A stretch of DNA of 64,000 bases from Paracidovorax citrulli. Its GTDB lineage: Bacteria > Pseudomonadota > Gammaproteobacteria > Burkholderiales > Burkholderiaceae_C. Position 1 is the stretch's first letter. Each line of letters begins with the position of its first letter. The DNA lies in the NCBI RefSeq assembly GCF_900100305.1, contig NZ_FNEY01000008.1, positions 62,001 to 126,000 of the forward strand, written 5' to 3'. The notes under the pieces were generated by a model. It did not search any database and was not told the DNA's origin. It saw nothing but the letters and a program-made list of their open reading frames with translations. Below, piece by piece: positions 24,692 to 32,377 of the stretch. The translations under genes and the position numbers were made by a program.

Positions 24692-25359
24692 CGATCCATC
24701 ATCATCCCGGAGATGACCTGCTCCTCGACCTGGCCGCGGGGCGGCTGCCGCCGGGGCCGGCGCTGCTGGCTTCGGTGCATGCCGAGATGTGCCCGCAGTG
24801 CGGGCAGCGCCTGAGGGCCCTGGAGGCCGCCGGCGGCGTTCTGCTGGAATCCCTGCCGCCAGAGACGCTGAGGCCCGACGCGCTTTCCCGCGTGCTGGGG
24901 GCCATCGATGCCCTTCCCGGGGACGATGCTCGCCGGCCGGGTGCGGCTGCCGAGCCGGTAGCTGGCGGCCCTGACTGGCCTGCGGGAACACCGTGGCCGC
25001 AAGCGCTGCGCGGCGTCGCGTTTTCGCCCTGGAAATGGATCGCCCCGGGCATGCGCTGGAGCCGCCCCCTCTCGCCGCCGGCCGGCGACGTGAACGTGTT
25101 CCTGCTGCGCATCGGCCCCGGCCGCAGCCTGCCTGCCCATACCCACGGCGGTTTGGAATGGACGCAGGTGCTGCACGGCGCCTTCCATGACGGACACGCG
25201 TTGTTCGGCGCGGGGGATTTCGATGCCGCCGATGGCAACGTGCATCACCAGCCGGTGGTGCAAGGGCCGGGAGACTGCATCTGCCTGGCGGCCGTCGATG
25301 GCCGCCTGCGCTTCGACGGAATGCTGGCGCGGCTGGCGGGCAGCCTGGTGGGCATGTAG
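24688..25359 (+). CDS. chrR: Anti-sigma factor ChrR (zinc-binding, cupin domain)
   Basis: ChrR binds and inhibits the ECF sigma factor and releases it on singlet oxygen or related stress. The 223-residue protein has the N-terminal zinc anti-sigma domain, with an early His in MTIHHHPGDD and HAEMCPQC (HxxxCxxC) near residues 30-38. A C-terminal cupin domain follows, with metal-ligand candidates in PAHTHGGLEWTQVL. Both parts needed for binding and for signal sensing look intact. It overlaps rpoE by four bases and is convergent with the DUF2177 gene. Confidence 0.92.
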   Translation: MTIHHHPGDDLLLDLAAGRLPPGPALLASVHAEMCPQCGQRLRALEAAGGVLLESLPPETLRPDALSRVLGAIDALPGDDARRPGAAAEPVAGGPDWPAGTPWPQALRGVAFSPWKWIAPGMRWSRPLSPPAGDVNVFLLRIGPGRSLPAHTHGGLEWTQVLHGAFHDGHALFGAGDFDAADGNVHHQPVVQGPGDCICLAAVDGRLRFDGMLARLAGSLVGM

Positions 25360-25391
25360 GGCCGGCCCCGGCGGGGCCAGGCCCCGGCCGT

Positions 25392-25811
25392 TCAGGCCGA
25401 TGCGGGCGGAAACCACCGCAGGATGACCGCGCAGGCGATCGCGCTGGCGGCCCCGGTGGCGACCGTTCCCCAGGCCATGTCCATGGCGGTGACGTGCCAG
25501 GGCCAGTCCCGCAGCACGGCCTGGTTGGTCAGCCCGAAGGTGGCATAGGCCAGCAGCCCGAGCGCAGCGCCCAGGCCCAGGGCCTGCTGCCAGCTTTGCT
25601 TTTCCACGCCCGGCACGACGGCGAAAAACACCATGCCCGCCACGTACAGCAGGTAGAACACCACCGCGGGGGCGAACGAGACGCCTTCCTGCATGAGGTG
25701 CCCGATGTTGGGACGGTACAGGCGCTGGGCCATGGTGCCGAGCCACACGGAATCCAGCGCGAGGAAGGCGAGGGCGGTGGCGGCGTAGGCGATGGCGTAG
25801 GTGCGTGGCAT
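25392..25811 (-). CDS. DUF2177 family membrane protein
   Basis: The 139-residue product has four predicted membrane segments. It begins MPRTYAIAYAATALAFLALD and has DSVWLG, YVAGMVFFAVVPG and YATFGLTNQAVLRDWP, the landmarks of DUF2177. Members are common in ChrR-type sigma regulons; their biochemical role is unknown. It ends the operon methyltransferase-DUF1295-DUF6134-DUF2177, 62 bases after the preceding gene. Its frame continues upstream without a stop, but the ATG at 25811 is the natural start. Confidence 0.85.
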   Translation of the reverse strand: MPRTYAIAYAATALAFLALDSVWLGTMAQRLYRPNIGHLMQEGVSFAPAVVFYLLYVAGMVFFAVVPGVEKQSWQQALGLGAALGLLAYATFGLTNQAVLRDWPWHVTAMDMAWGTVATGAASAIACAVILRWFPPASA

Positions 25812-25873
25812 GTCGGCTTTCGGAAGATGGAGGTGGAAGGGAACGGGGTGGGGCTGCGGGAGTGCGGATGCCG

Positions 25874-26521
25874 TCATGGAAGCCGGTAGCTGAGCTTGCG
25901 CCCGCCACGCACGGTGGAATCCAGCCCCACCCACTCTCCGGTGTCGGCTGCGTACCAGACGTCGATGGGGTTGCGGGGCCCGGTGATGCGCCAGCGCGTT
26001 GCCGCGCGGGGCTGGCCGCGCACGGTGATGGAGCCGTCTTCCTCGCGGGATATCTGCACCGGCTCGAGCTTCCCGGTCTGCGGGTCCAGCAGTTGCCGGG
26101 ATTCCAGGATGGCCGGATTCCAATAGGCGAAGCTGCGCGTGCAGGGGCCGTCCGGCGGGAATTCCTGGCGCACCGTGCTGCGGTCGCCGTCGTCGTCGGT
26201 GTCGGTCGCGATGCGCCTCAGGCAGTTGCCACGCCACTGCTCCCGGGCTTCGTGCCGGTACCGGTACACCGCGATGCCCAGCACTTTCACCGTGAAGCGT
26301 GCCGAGCTTTCCAACTGGCGGCTGCCGCCCTCCGGGGCGCCGAGCCGGAATCGGTGCTCGCCGATCGGGCTGCCGTCCAGCGACACGGCGAAGCTCCATT
26401 GCTGCTCCGTCGCGCCCTGCGCATGGGCGCCCGCCGTGGCCGCTGCCAGCAGCAGCCCGGGCCCCAGCGCCGATGCCAGCGCGACAGCCCGCAGGCGCCG
26501 GGAGCGCGCGGGCCCGTTCAC
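25874..26521 (-). CDS. DUF6134-like secreted protein
   Basis: The 215-residue product starts with a signal peptide (hydrophobic run near residues 12-30, cleavage about AHAQ). The mature part resembles proteins described as DUF6134, with WSFAVSLDGSPIGEHRFRL, VYRYRHEAREQWRGNCL and NPIDVWYA. Its function is not known; I infer a periplasmic lipid-related role from the operon. The start is a GTG at 26521 that overlaps the stop of the DUF1295 gene by four bases, so the two are coupled. Confidence 0.75.
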   Translation of the reverse strand: MNGPARSRRLRAVALASALGPGLLLAAATAGAHAQGATEQQWSFAVSLDGSPIGEHRFRLGAPEGGSRQLESSARFTVKVLGIAVYRYRHEAREQWRGNCLRRIATDTDDDGDRSTVRQEFPPDGPCTRSFAYWNPAILESRQLLDPQTGKLEPVQISREEDGSITVRGQPRAATRWRITGPRNPIDVWYAADTGEWVGLDSTVRGGRKLSYRLP

Positions 26522-27339
26522 GAGGACCTCCCGGACCGCGGCGGCATCGGGATGAAGGCGCTCGTGCGGCGCTGGTACTCGCGGTAGGCCGGCCTGCGCG
26601 AGGGCATGTCCTTTTCGAGCAGCGCCACCCCCGAGACCCGCAGGAGCAGCGTGGTCATGAGCAGGGGCGAGGCGATGCTCCAGAACGCCGGCATGCCTGC
26701 CAGGCCCAGGGCCGCCAGCCACAGGCCCCACCACACGCAGGCCTCGCCGAAGTAGTTGGGGTGCCGGGTGTAGCGCCAGAGGCCCTGGTCCATCACGCGG
26801 TCTGCTCCGCTGCCACGGCGCTTGAACCGGGCCATCTGCGCATCCCCCACGGCCTCGAACACCAGGCCGAAAACGGCCAGGGCCAGGCCGGGCAGGGCCT
26901 GCCAGGCAGGCCCCGGACGAAGAAGCGCCACCGCGGCGAAAAGAGGGGCGGATACCACCCACGCCAGCACCGCCTGCAGGCCGAAGACCAGGTACAGGCT
27001 CCTGAGCCCGAAGCGCTCGCCGTGGCGCTCCCGCATGGCCTGGTAGCGGCGGTCCTCGCCGTGGCCCCAGTTGCGCAGCGTGATGAAGACGGCGAGCCGG
27101 GCCGCCCAGGCGGCCGCCACGCCGACGGCCCACCATGCCGCGCCGCCCTCGGACGCAGGGTTCAGCCGCAGGGCATACACCACGCCGGCCCCGGCGATCA
27201 TGGGGCCCCAGACCCGGTCCACGAGGCTCGCGTCGCGGCGTGCCAGGCTGGCGGCCCAGGTGGCCAGGGCCACGCCGGCGGTCCATGCCAGGCCGCCCAG
27301 CGCGGCCTGCCAGGCGTCTGTGCCAAAGAAATCCGCCAT
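26518..27339 (-). CDS. DUF1295 family membrane protein (steroid reductase/isoprenylcysteine methyltransferase fold)
   Basis: The 273-residue protein has about six membrane segments and the C-terminal signature LWRYTRHPNYFGEACVWWG of the DUF1295/steroid 5-alpha-reductase-like family. It ends with a helix containing EKDMPSRRPAYREYQRRTSAF. Members act on lipids or isoprenoids; the substrate here is unknown. A GGGAGG ribosome site precedes the ATG at 27339. It lies 17 bases after the upstream methyltransferase gene and is coupled to the DUF6134 gene. Confidence 0.88.
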   Translation of the reverse strand: MADFFGTDAWQAALGGLAWTAGVALATWAASLARRDASLVDRVWGPMIAGAGVVYALRLNPASEGGAAWWAVGVAAAWAARLAVFITLRNWGHGEDRRYQAMRERHGERFGLRSLYLVFGLQAVLAWVVSAPLFAAVALLRPGPAWQALPGLALAVFGLVFEAVGDAQMARFKRRGSGADRVMDQGLWRYTRHPNYFGEACVWWGLWLAALGLAGMPAFWSIASPLLMTTLLLRVSGVALLEKDMPSRRPAYREYQRRTSAFIPMPPRSGRSS

Positions 27340-27356
27340 GCCGGCCTCCCGTCCCG

Positions 27357-28415
27357 TCAGGCCGCGCCGTGCGCGGGCCGCTTGTCGAACAGGTAGTGGC
27401 TGACCCACCACTGCTGGCCGTCGCCGTAGGCGAAGAGTTCCTCGACGGCCAGGAAGAAGAGACGCCAGCGGATCCACCAGGTGTCCGCCTCGTCGCCGTA
27501 CACCTGCCGGAACAGCGGCTGGAGCTCCGCGTGGTGGGCGTCCATGTTGTCCAGCCACGCCCGCGATGTCTTCGCGTAGTGGGTGCCTTCCCATCGCCAG
27601 CGCCGCGCGACGCGCAGGTCGTCCTGGCAGTGCAGTGCCAGGTCGTCGCTGGGCATCATGCCGCCCGAGAAGAAATACTCGCTCATCCAGTCGCTGGCGT
27701 CCCGGGCGACGAACGGGTAGGGGGCCTCCCGGTGGGTGAACACGTGCATGAAGAAGCGGCCGTCGTCGGCCAGCCAGCGTGCCACGTGCGAGAAGGCGCG
27801 CGGCCAGTTGCGCAGGTGCTCGAACATTTCCACCGACACGATCCGGTCGAAGCGCTCCGCGGTGTCGAAGACGTTGAAGTCGCAGGTCTGCACGCGCACG
27901 TTGCGCAGTCCCCGGAGCGCGGCCTCCGCCTCGATGTACCGGCGCTGGGAGTGCGAGTTGGAAATGGCCGTGATCGTGCTGGCCGGGTAGCGCGCCGCCA
28001 TCCACAGCGTCAGCGAGCCCCAGCCGCAGCCCAGCTCCAGGATGCGCTGGCCGTCCTGCAGGCCGGCATGCTCGCAGGTCTCGGCGAGGGCGGCCTCCTC
28101 TGCCTGCTCCAGGGTCGTGGTGCCGGCCGCCCAGAGGCAGCAGCTGTATTTGCGGTGGGGCCCAAGCACCTTGCCGAAGAATTCCGCAGGCACCTCGTAA
28201 TGCTGCTCGTTGGCTTTCTCGGGAACCAGCGCGAGCGGCGCCGAGCGGATGCGCTCCAGGAAGGCCTGGGTCTGTTCCGCCGCAGATGCCCCGTCGCCGC
28301 TGCGCAGTTCGGCGAGCCGGTCTTTCAGCAGCCGGCGGATGCCGTGCCGTACGAGCCGGTCGGGGAGCAGGCCCCGTTCGACGAGGCGGATGGCGGTGGC
28401 GGTGTTCTGCAGCAT
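27357..28415 (-). CDS. CFA-family SAM-dependent methyltransferase
   Basis: This is a second methyltransferase of the cyclopropane-synthase superfamily, 352 residues long. It has NEQHYEVPAEFFGKVLGPH in place of the classical HYDLG segment, the SAM motif ILELGCGWGSLTLWMA, VSVEMFEHLRNW and FFSGGMMPSDD. It lacks the N-terminal extension of true Cfa and resembles the type found next to DUF1295 in ChrR regulons, where methylated or furan fatty acids have been proposed as products. That role is an inference. The ATG at 28415 lies about 45 bases after the predicted transcript start. Confidence 0.88.
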   Translation of the reverse strand: MLQNTATAIRLVERGLLPDRLVRHGIRRLLKDRLAELRSGDGASAAEQTQAFLERIRSAPLALVPEKANEQHYEVPAEFFGKVLGPHRKYSCCLWAAGTTTLEQAEEAALAETCEHAGLQDGQRILELGCGWGSLTLWMAARYPASTITAISNSHSQRRYIEAEAALRGLRNVRVQTCDFNVFDTAERFDRIVSVEMFEHLRNWPRAFSHVARWLADDGRFFMHVFTHREAPYPFVARDASDWMSEYFFSGGMMPSDDLALHCQDDLRVARRWRWEGTHYAKTSRAWLDNMDAHHAELQPLFRQVYGDEADTWWIRWRLFFLAVEELFAYGDGQQWWVSHYLFDKRPAHGAA

Positions 28416-28464
28416 GCGAGGGGCTCCGGCGTGCGGCGTGCCGGATGGCCCGCCTGGTTCCGGC

Positions 28465-28493
28465 CTGTACGCGGCGGGCTCCTGTTTGGATTG
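28465..28493 (-). promoter_or_regulatory. ECF-sigma-type promoter of the methyltransferase-DUF1295-DUF6134-DUF2177 operon
   Basis: On the minus strand CAATCC (28493-28488), 18 bases, then TACAG (28469-28465), preceded by GCG. Elements and spacing are identical to the amine oxidase promoter at 23945-23973, and the spacer sequences otherwise differ, so this is unlikely to be a recent duplication. Confidence 0.7.
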
Positions 28494-28495
28494 CA

Positions 28496-28517
28496 GGACG
28501 CCGGCGTGCCGGCGTCC
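28496..28517. terminator. Perfect GC-rich inverted repeat after the LOV kinase gene
   Basis: GGACGCCGGC (28496-28505) and GCCGGCGTCC (28508-28517) are perfect complements around GT. It lies between the LOV kinase stop and the next promoter and probably helps end the kinase transcript, although there is no T-tract. Operator function is an alternative. Confidence 0.5.
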
Positions 28518-28536
28518 CGCGGCTGCCACCGCGGGT

Positions 28537-30171
28537 TCAGGTCTTGGTGCCGGTGGCGCCGTCGAGCACCATGCGCACGCGCCGTGCGAGATCCGCCAGC
28601 CGGTAGGGCTTCTTCAGGATCTCGAATTCGGTGGGCGCGACGTTGGCGAGGCTGCCCATGTCGCGGTCGAAGCCCGTGGTCAGCAGGGTATGGATGCCGG
28701 CCACCGTCTTGCGCATCTCCCGGGCCAGCTCGTAGCCGTTCAGGCCGCCGGGCATCACCACGTCGGTGAAGAGCAGGTGCGGAAGCGCGGAGGGCTCCAG
28801 GGAGCGCACGAGCTTGAGGGCCGCGTGCGCGCTGTGCGCCACGTGGACCGTGTACCCCAGGCCTTCCAGCATGGCCTGGGCGAGGTCGGCCACCTCGACG
28901 CGGTCGTCCACGACCAGCACGGTTTCCGTGCCGCCGCGCGCATGGGGGGCGAGCGATTCCACTAGTTCGGGGTGCGTGCGCCCGTGCACGGCCGGAAAGT
29001 ACATGCGCACCGTGGTGCCCACGCCGACTTCCGAATAGATCGTGACGGCACCGCCCGATTGCTTGGCGAAACCGTACACCATGGACAGCCCCAGGCCGGT
29101 ACCCTTGCCTTCTTCCTTGGTGGTGAAGAACGGGTCCATCACGCGCGGCACCATGTCGGCCGGGATGCCCGAGCCGGTATCGGTCACCGACAGGGTGGCA
29201 TAGCGGCCCGGGGGCAGGCCGGAGAAGGCATGGCCGTCCTGGGCGTGCAGCTCGATGCCGCGCGTCTCGACCCGGATGCGGCCGCCGTTGGGCATGGCAT
29301 CGCGGGAGTTGAGGAGCAGGTTGAGCACCGCCACTTCCAGTTGGGTGGTGTCCAGTTCGCAGTTGGGTACGTCGTCACCGAGCACGTAGTCGATCTCGAT
29401 CGCTTCGCCGAGCGTGCGTTCGGCCAGCGAGGCCATGCCCGTGGCCAGCGCATTCAGGCTGACGACCCGGCCCTGGAGCTTCTGCTTGCGGGAGAACGCC
29501 AGCAGTTGCTGTGTGAGCGTGGAGGCCTTGCCGACGGCGCTGCGGATGCTGTCGATGGAGCGGTCGATGTCCTCGCGACCGAGCTTCTGGCTGCGGTTGC
29601 GCACGCGCATCACGTCCAGGTGGCCGGACATGACCTGCAGCAGGTTGTTGAAGTCGTGCGAGATGCCACCGGTCAGCTGGCCGAGCGCCTCCATCTTCTG
29701 CGCCTGCGACAGCGCTTCCTCGGCGTCGCGGCGCCGGCTCACGTCGAGCTGCGAAGCGAAGAAATAGACGAGCTCGCCACGCGCGTTGTAGACCGGCGAG
29801 ATGAACAGCGCGTTCCAGAACGTGGAGCCGTCCTTGCGGTAGTTGAGCAGCTCCAGCGAGATCTCGCGCCGCTGATCGATGGCTTCGCGCAGGGCCGCGA
29901 CGGTGTTGCGGTCGGTGGCGGGGCCCTGGAGGAACCGGCAGTTGTGCCCGAGGATGTCCTGCGGCTGGTAGCCCGTCATCGCGACGAAGGCGCGGTTGCA
30001 GAACACGATGGGGTTGTCGGGCTGGCGCGGATCCGTGACCAGCATCGGCATCCGCGTGGTTTCGATGGCCGCGAAAAAGATGTCGTCCTTGTGCTCGGCG
30101 ACCTCGTTGGGAGCGCCTTCCGCGACGAAAGGACGCGCCTGGCCGGTAATGGGGGGCTTCTCGCTGCTCAT
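28537..30171 (-). CDS. LOV-domain hybrid histidine kinase (blue-light photoreceptor) with receiver domain
   Basis: The 544-residue soluble protein has three modules. A LOV/PAS domain (about 30-145) carries the flavin-binding signature GHNCRFLQG, whose Cys near residue 78 forms the light-induced FMN adduct, plus LLNYRKDGSTFWN. A histidine kinase follows, with the phospho-acceptor His in GGISHDFNNLL (about 172) and an ATPase domain with LLNSRDAMPNGG, DTGSGIP and GKGTGLGLSMVYG. The C-terminal receiver has VLVVDDRVE, Asp in LLFTDVVMPGG and the conserved Lys in LKKPYR. The architecture matches the LOV-HK-RR of Pseudomonas syringae. Its neighbour is the RpoE-ChrR cluster. Confidence 0.93.
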   Translation of the reverse strand: MSSEKPPITGQARPFVAEGAPNEVAEHKDDIFFAAIETTRMPMLVTDPRQPDNPIVFCNRAFVAMTGYQPQDILGHNCRFLQGPATDRNTVAALREAIDQRREISLELLNYRKDGSTFWNALFISPVYNARGELVYFFASQLDVSRRRDAEEALSQAQKMEALGQLTGGISHDFNNLLQVMSGHLDVMRVRNRSQKLGREDIDRSIDSIRSAVGKASTLTQQLLAFSRKQKLQGRVVSLNALATGMASLAERTLGEAIEIDYVLGDDVPNCELDTTQLEVAVLNLLLNSRDAMPNGGRIRVETRGIELHAQDGHAFSGLPPGRYATLSVTDTGSGIPADMVPRVMDPFFTTKEEGKGTGLGLSMVYGFAKQSGGAVTIYSEVGVGTTVRMYFPAVHGRTHPELVESLAPHARGGTETVLVVDDRVEVADLAQAMLEGLGYTVHVAHSAHAALKLVRSLEPSALPHLLFTDVVMPGGLNGYELAREMRKTVAGIHTLLTTGFDRDMGSLANVAPTEFEILKKPYRLADLARRVRMVLDGATGTKT

Positions 30172-30346
30172 CAGGTGGACTATACGGACAAACCAGCGGC
30201 CTGGACATTTCCCCCGGGGCGGCCGGCCTGTAGGCGCAGGCGCCGTGCGGTGCAGGTGGCGGTGGCGTCCTACGCAGCATGGTGCGACCTGCGCATGAAT
30301 GCGGGTGGCGTCCTTGCCAAGATCGGTCGGCAAAGGAGATCGGATC

Positions 30347-30823
30347 ATGTGGAATCTGGACGTGGAATGGCCCGAACTGGTGCTGCGCGGCGTGCTCGTC
30401 TATCTCGCGCTGTTGTGCATGCTCCGCGTTTCCGGCAAGCGGACGGTGGGGCAGTTCACCCCGTTCGACCTGCTGGTGATCATGCTGTTGAGCGAGGCGG
30501 CCAGCAATTCGATGACGGGAGGGGACGACTCCCTGCCGGGCGGCCTGCTGGTGTGCGCGGTGTTGATGGCGCTGAACGCGGCCGCGGGCTTCCTGAGCGC
30601 GCGCAGCCGCACGGTGGAGGCCGTGCTGGAAGGCGAGGCCGTGCTCGTGGCGCGCGACGGCCAAGTTTTCCGCGATGCGCTGCGCCGCCACCGGGTATCG
30701 CGCAGCGACTGGGAAAAAGCACTGCGCGAGGCCGACTGCGACGAGCCGGCGATACGGCTGGCTTTCCTGGAAGCGGATGGCAGCATCGTCATCCAGAAGA
30801 CACAGGGCGCGCAGGCGGAGTGA
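30347..30823 (+). CDS. DUF421 (YetF-like) membrane protein
   Basis: The 158-residue product has three N-terminal membrane helices and a small cytosolic domain. LRVSGKRTVGQFTPFDLLVIMLLSEA is the DUF421 signature. Such proteins are linked to envelope stress in other bacteria, but no activity is established. A strong ribosome site AAGGAGAT precedes the ATG at 30347. It is divergent from the LOV kinase, with 175 bases between that hold promoters for both, including a TATAGT on the minus strand close to the kinase start. Confidence 0.88.
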   Translation: MWNLDVEWPELVLRGVLVYLALLCMLRVSGKRTVGQFTPFDLLVIMLLSEAASNSMTGGDDSLPGGLLVCAVLMALNAAAGFLSARSRTVEAVLEGEAVLVARDGQVFRDALRRHRVSRSDWEKALREADCDEPAIRLAFLEADGSIVIQKTQGAQAE

Positions 30824-30956
30824 CCCGGCCGGGCGCAAAAAGGCAGGGACGGTTTCGACCATACAGATGCGCGCCGGATTCGGCGCTTTCCTACGGCGCC
30901 GGTGGACCGCGGCGGGGAATCCTTGGCGGCATCTTCATTGCCGATGCCTTCCATCC

Positions 30957-31541
30957 GTGTCTTCCGCCGCCTCCCTCCGTCAAACCCGGCTGCCGCGCAA
31001 CCGGGACGTGCTGCTCCTCGTGGACGTGGTCAATCCGTTGAACTTCCCCGGCGCCGATGTGTTGCTGCCGGGCGCCATCCGCGCCGCGCGGGCCACGCTG
31101 CGGCTGCGCGAGCAACTGGAAGGCCGCCATGTGCCGGTGATCTATGCCAATGACAACTACGGTACCTGGCACAGCGAATTCAGCGACCTGCTGGCGGCCT
31201 GCCGGCAACTGCCCGGCGCGCGCGGCGAGCTGGCCCGCCTCATGTCTCCCCGGCCGCGCGACCTGACACTGCTCAAGCCTTGCCATTCGGCGTTCCAGTC
31301 CACGCCGTTGCTCCATCTGCTGCGGCAGATGGGCACGCAGCGCGTCATCGTCGCCGGCCTGGCCGCGGACATGTGCGTGATGCTCAGCGCCACCGATGCG
31401 CGCATGCTCGGCTACGACGTCTGGGTGCCCGGGGACTGCACCGCCGCCGAAAGCCCCGCGCGCAAGCGCAATGCCCTGCGCCAGCTGGAACAGGCTTTCC
31501 GGTGCGATGTGCGGCCCGGTGCGTCGGCCTCCGGCAACTGA
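30957..31541 (+). CDS. Isochorismatase-family cysteine hydrolase
   Basis: This alpha/beta hydrolase of about 194 residues belongs to the isochorismatase/nicotinamidase superfamily. The catalytic Asp is in LLLVDVVNP, the Lys in LLKPCHSAF and the Cys in AADMCVMLSA, so it should be active. The substrate cannot be told from sequence. The start is unsure: a GTG at 30957 gives VSSAASLRQTRLP just before the domain, and an ATG at 30867 would add 30 residues of atypical sequence. Neither has a clear ribosome site. It follows the DUF421 gene by about 130 bases. Confidence 0.8.
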   Translation: MSSAASLRQTRLPRNRDVLLLVDVVNPLNFPGADVLLPGAIRAARATLRLREQLEGRHVPVIYANDNYGTWHSEFSDLLAACRQLPGARGELARLMSPRPRDLTLLKPCHSAFQSTPLLHLLRQMGTQRVIVAGLAADMCVMLSATDARMLGYDVWVPGDCTAAESPARKRNALRQLEQAFRCDVRPGASASGN

Positions 31542-31734
31542 GCCTCGGCCATGGCCGTGCCGTAAAGCCCCGCGGGCGCGCCGTGCGGATCTGGCCTGTC
31601 GCGCCCCGCGGCGGGCGGCCCGGAAACCTGCTGTGACAGTTCCGCCATGGCGGGCCGGGCTTGTCCTACGTCCGGGCCGCGGTGGGCCGCCCAGCATGGA
31701 TGCATCGCACTTGCATTGCAGAGGAGTTCTTTCC

Positions 31735-31929
31735 ATGGCGGACGACAAGACCAAGGTGGGTGGCGCGGACCGGCGGCTCATCAATCTCTCGGAAGACTAC
31801 GAAGTGCGCGACTGGGCCTCGGTGCTCAATTGCGACGAATACGAACTGCGCAGGGCCGTGCAGGCGGTGGGCAATTCGGCGGAGGCCGTGCGCAGCTACC
31901 TCGCGCAGAACCGCGAGCGCGCGCAATGA
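31735..31929 (+). CDS. DUF3606 protein (first copy)
   Basis: The 64-residue protein belongs to DUF3606, small single-domain proteins with the pattern INLSEDYEVRDWASVLNCDEYELRRAVQAVG, predicted to fold as a short helical bundle. The function is unknown; members often occur in stress-related clusters. GAGGAG lies eight bases before the ATG at 31735. A second DUF3606 gene lies 18 kb away at 49744. Its stop overlaps a possible ATG of the next gene. Confidence 0.85.
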   Translation: MADDKTKVGGADRRLINLSEDYEVRDWASVLNCDEYELRRAVQAVGNSAEAVRSYLAQNRERAQ

Positions 31930-32372
31930 CGCCCAAAGCACCGGAGCACACCATGAAGCCTGACGACGACACCTCCACCCAATCCCTGCCCGACACGTCC
32001 CGCGACGCCATCGCGGTTGCCGAGCAGGAGCGCCGGCGCGATACCGGCCACTACGACCAGTACGGCATGCGCGACGACTCCCGCCCCGCCGCCACCCCTG
32101 CCGGCGCGGAGAACCTCGCTACCGGTGAAGGCGCGCGCCGCTTCGGCGCCAGCGGCGACGAGAGCACCTACGGCAACCGCGAGCGCCAGCGTCCCGGCGA
32201 CCGGCACTCGGACCGGCTGCAGACCGGCCCGATCGCGTCGGTCGATTCCTCCGGCTCCGCGCGGGCACTGGGGCTCGACTACGGCGGCGACGAGCCCGAC
32301 GGCCCCATGCCCTCGTCCCGTCAGGGCGCGGGCCTGATCGGCGAGACGCGCGACCGCAGCCGCCAGCACTGA
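31926..32372 (+). CDS. Hypothetical hydrophilic, probably disordered protein
   Basis: The 148-residue product is rich in Asp, Arg, Gly, Ser and Pro, with almost no hydrophobic core, so it is probably intrinsically disordered. I do not recognise a family. Its start is either the ATG at 31926, which overlaps the DUF3606 stop (ATGA) and suggests coupling, or the ATG at 31953. It sits in a run of stress-type genes and could be a desiccation- or stress-related protein, but nothing in the sequence proves that. Confidence 0.6.
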   Translation: MTPKAPEHTMKPDDDTSTQSLPDTSRDAIAVAEQERRRDTGHYDQYGMRDDSRPAATPAGAENLATGEGARRFGASGDESTYGNRERQRPGDRHSDRLQTGPIASVDSSGSARALGLDYGGDEPDGPMPSSRQGAGLIGETRDRSRQH

Positions 32373-32377
32373 CCGGC

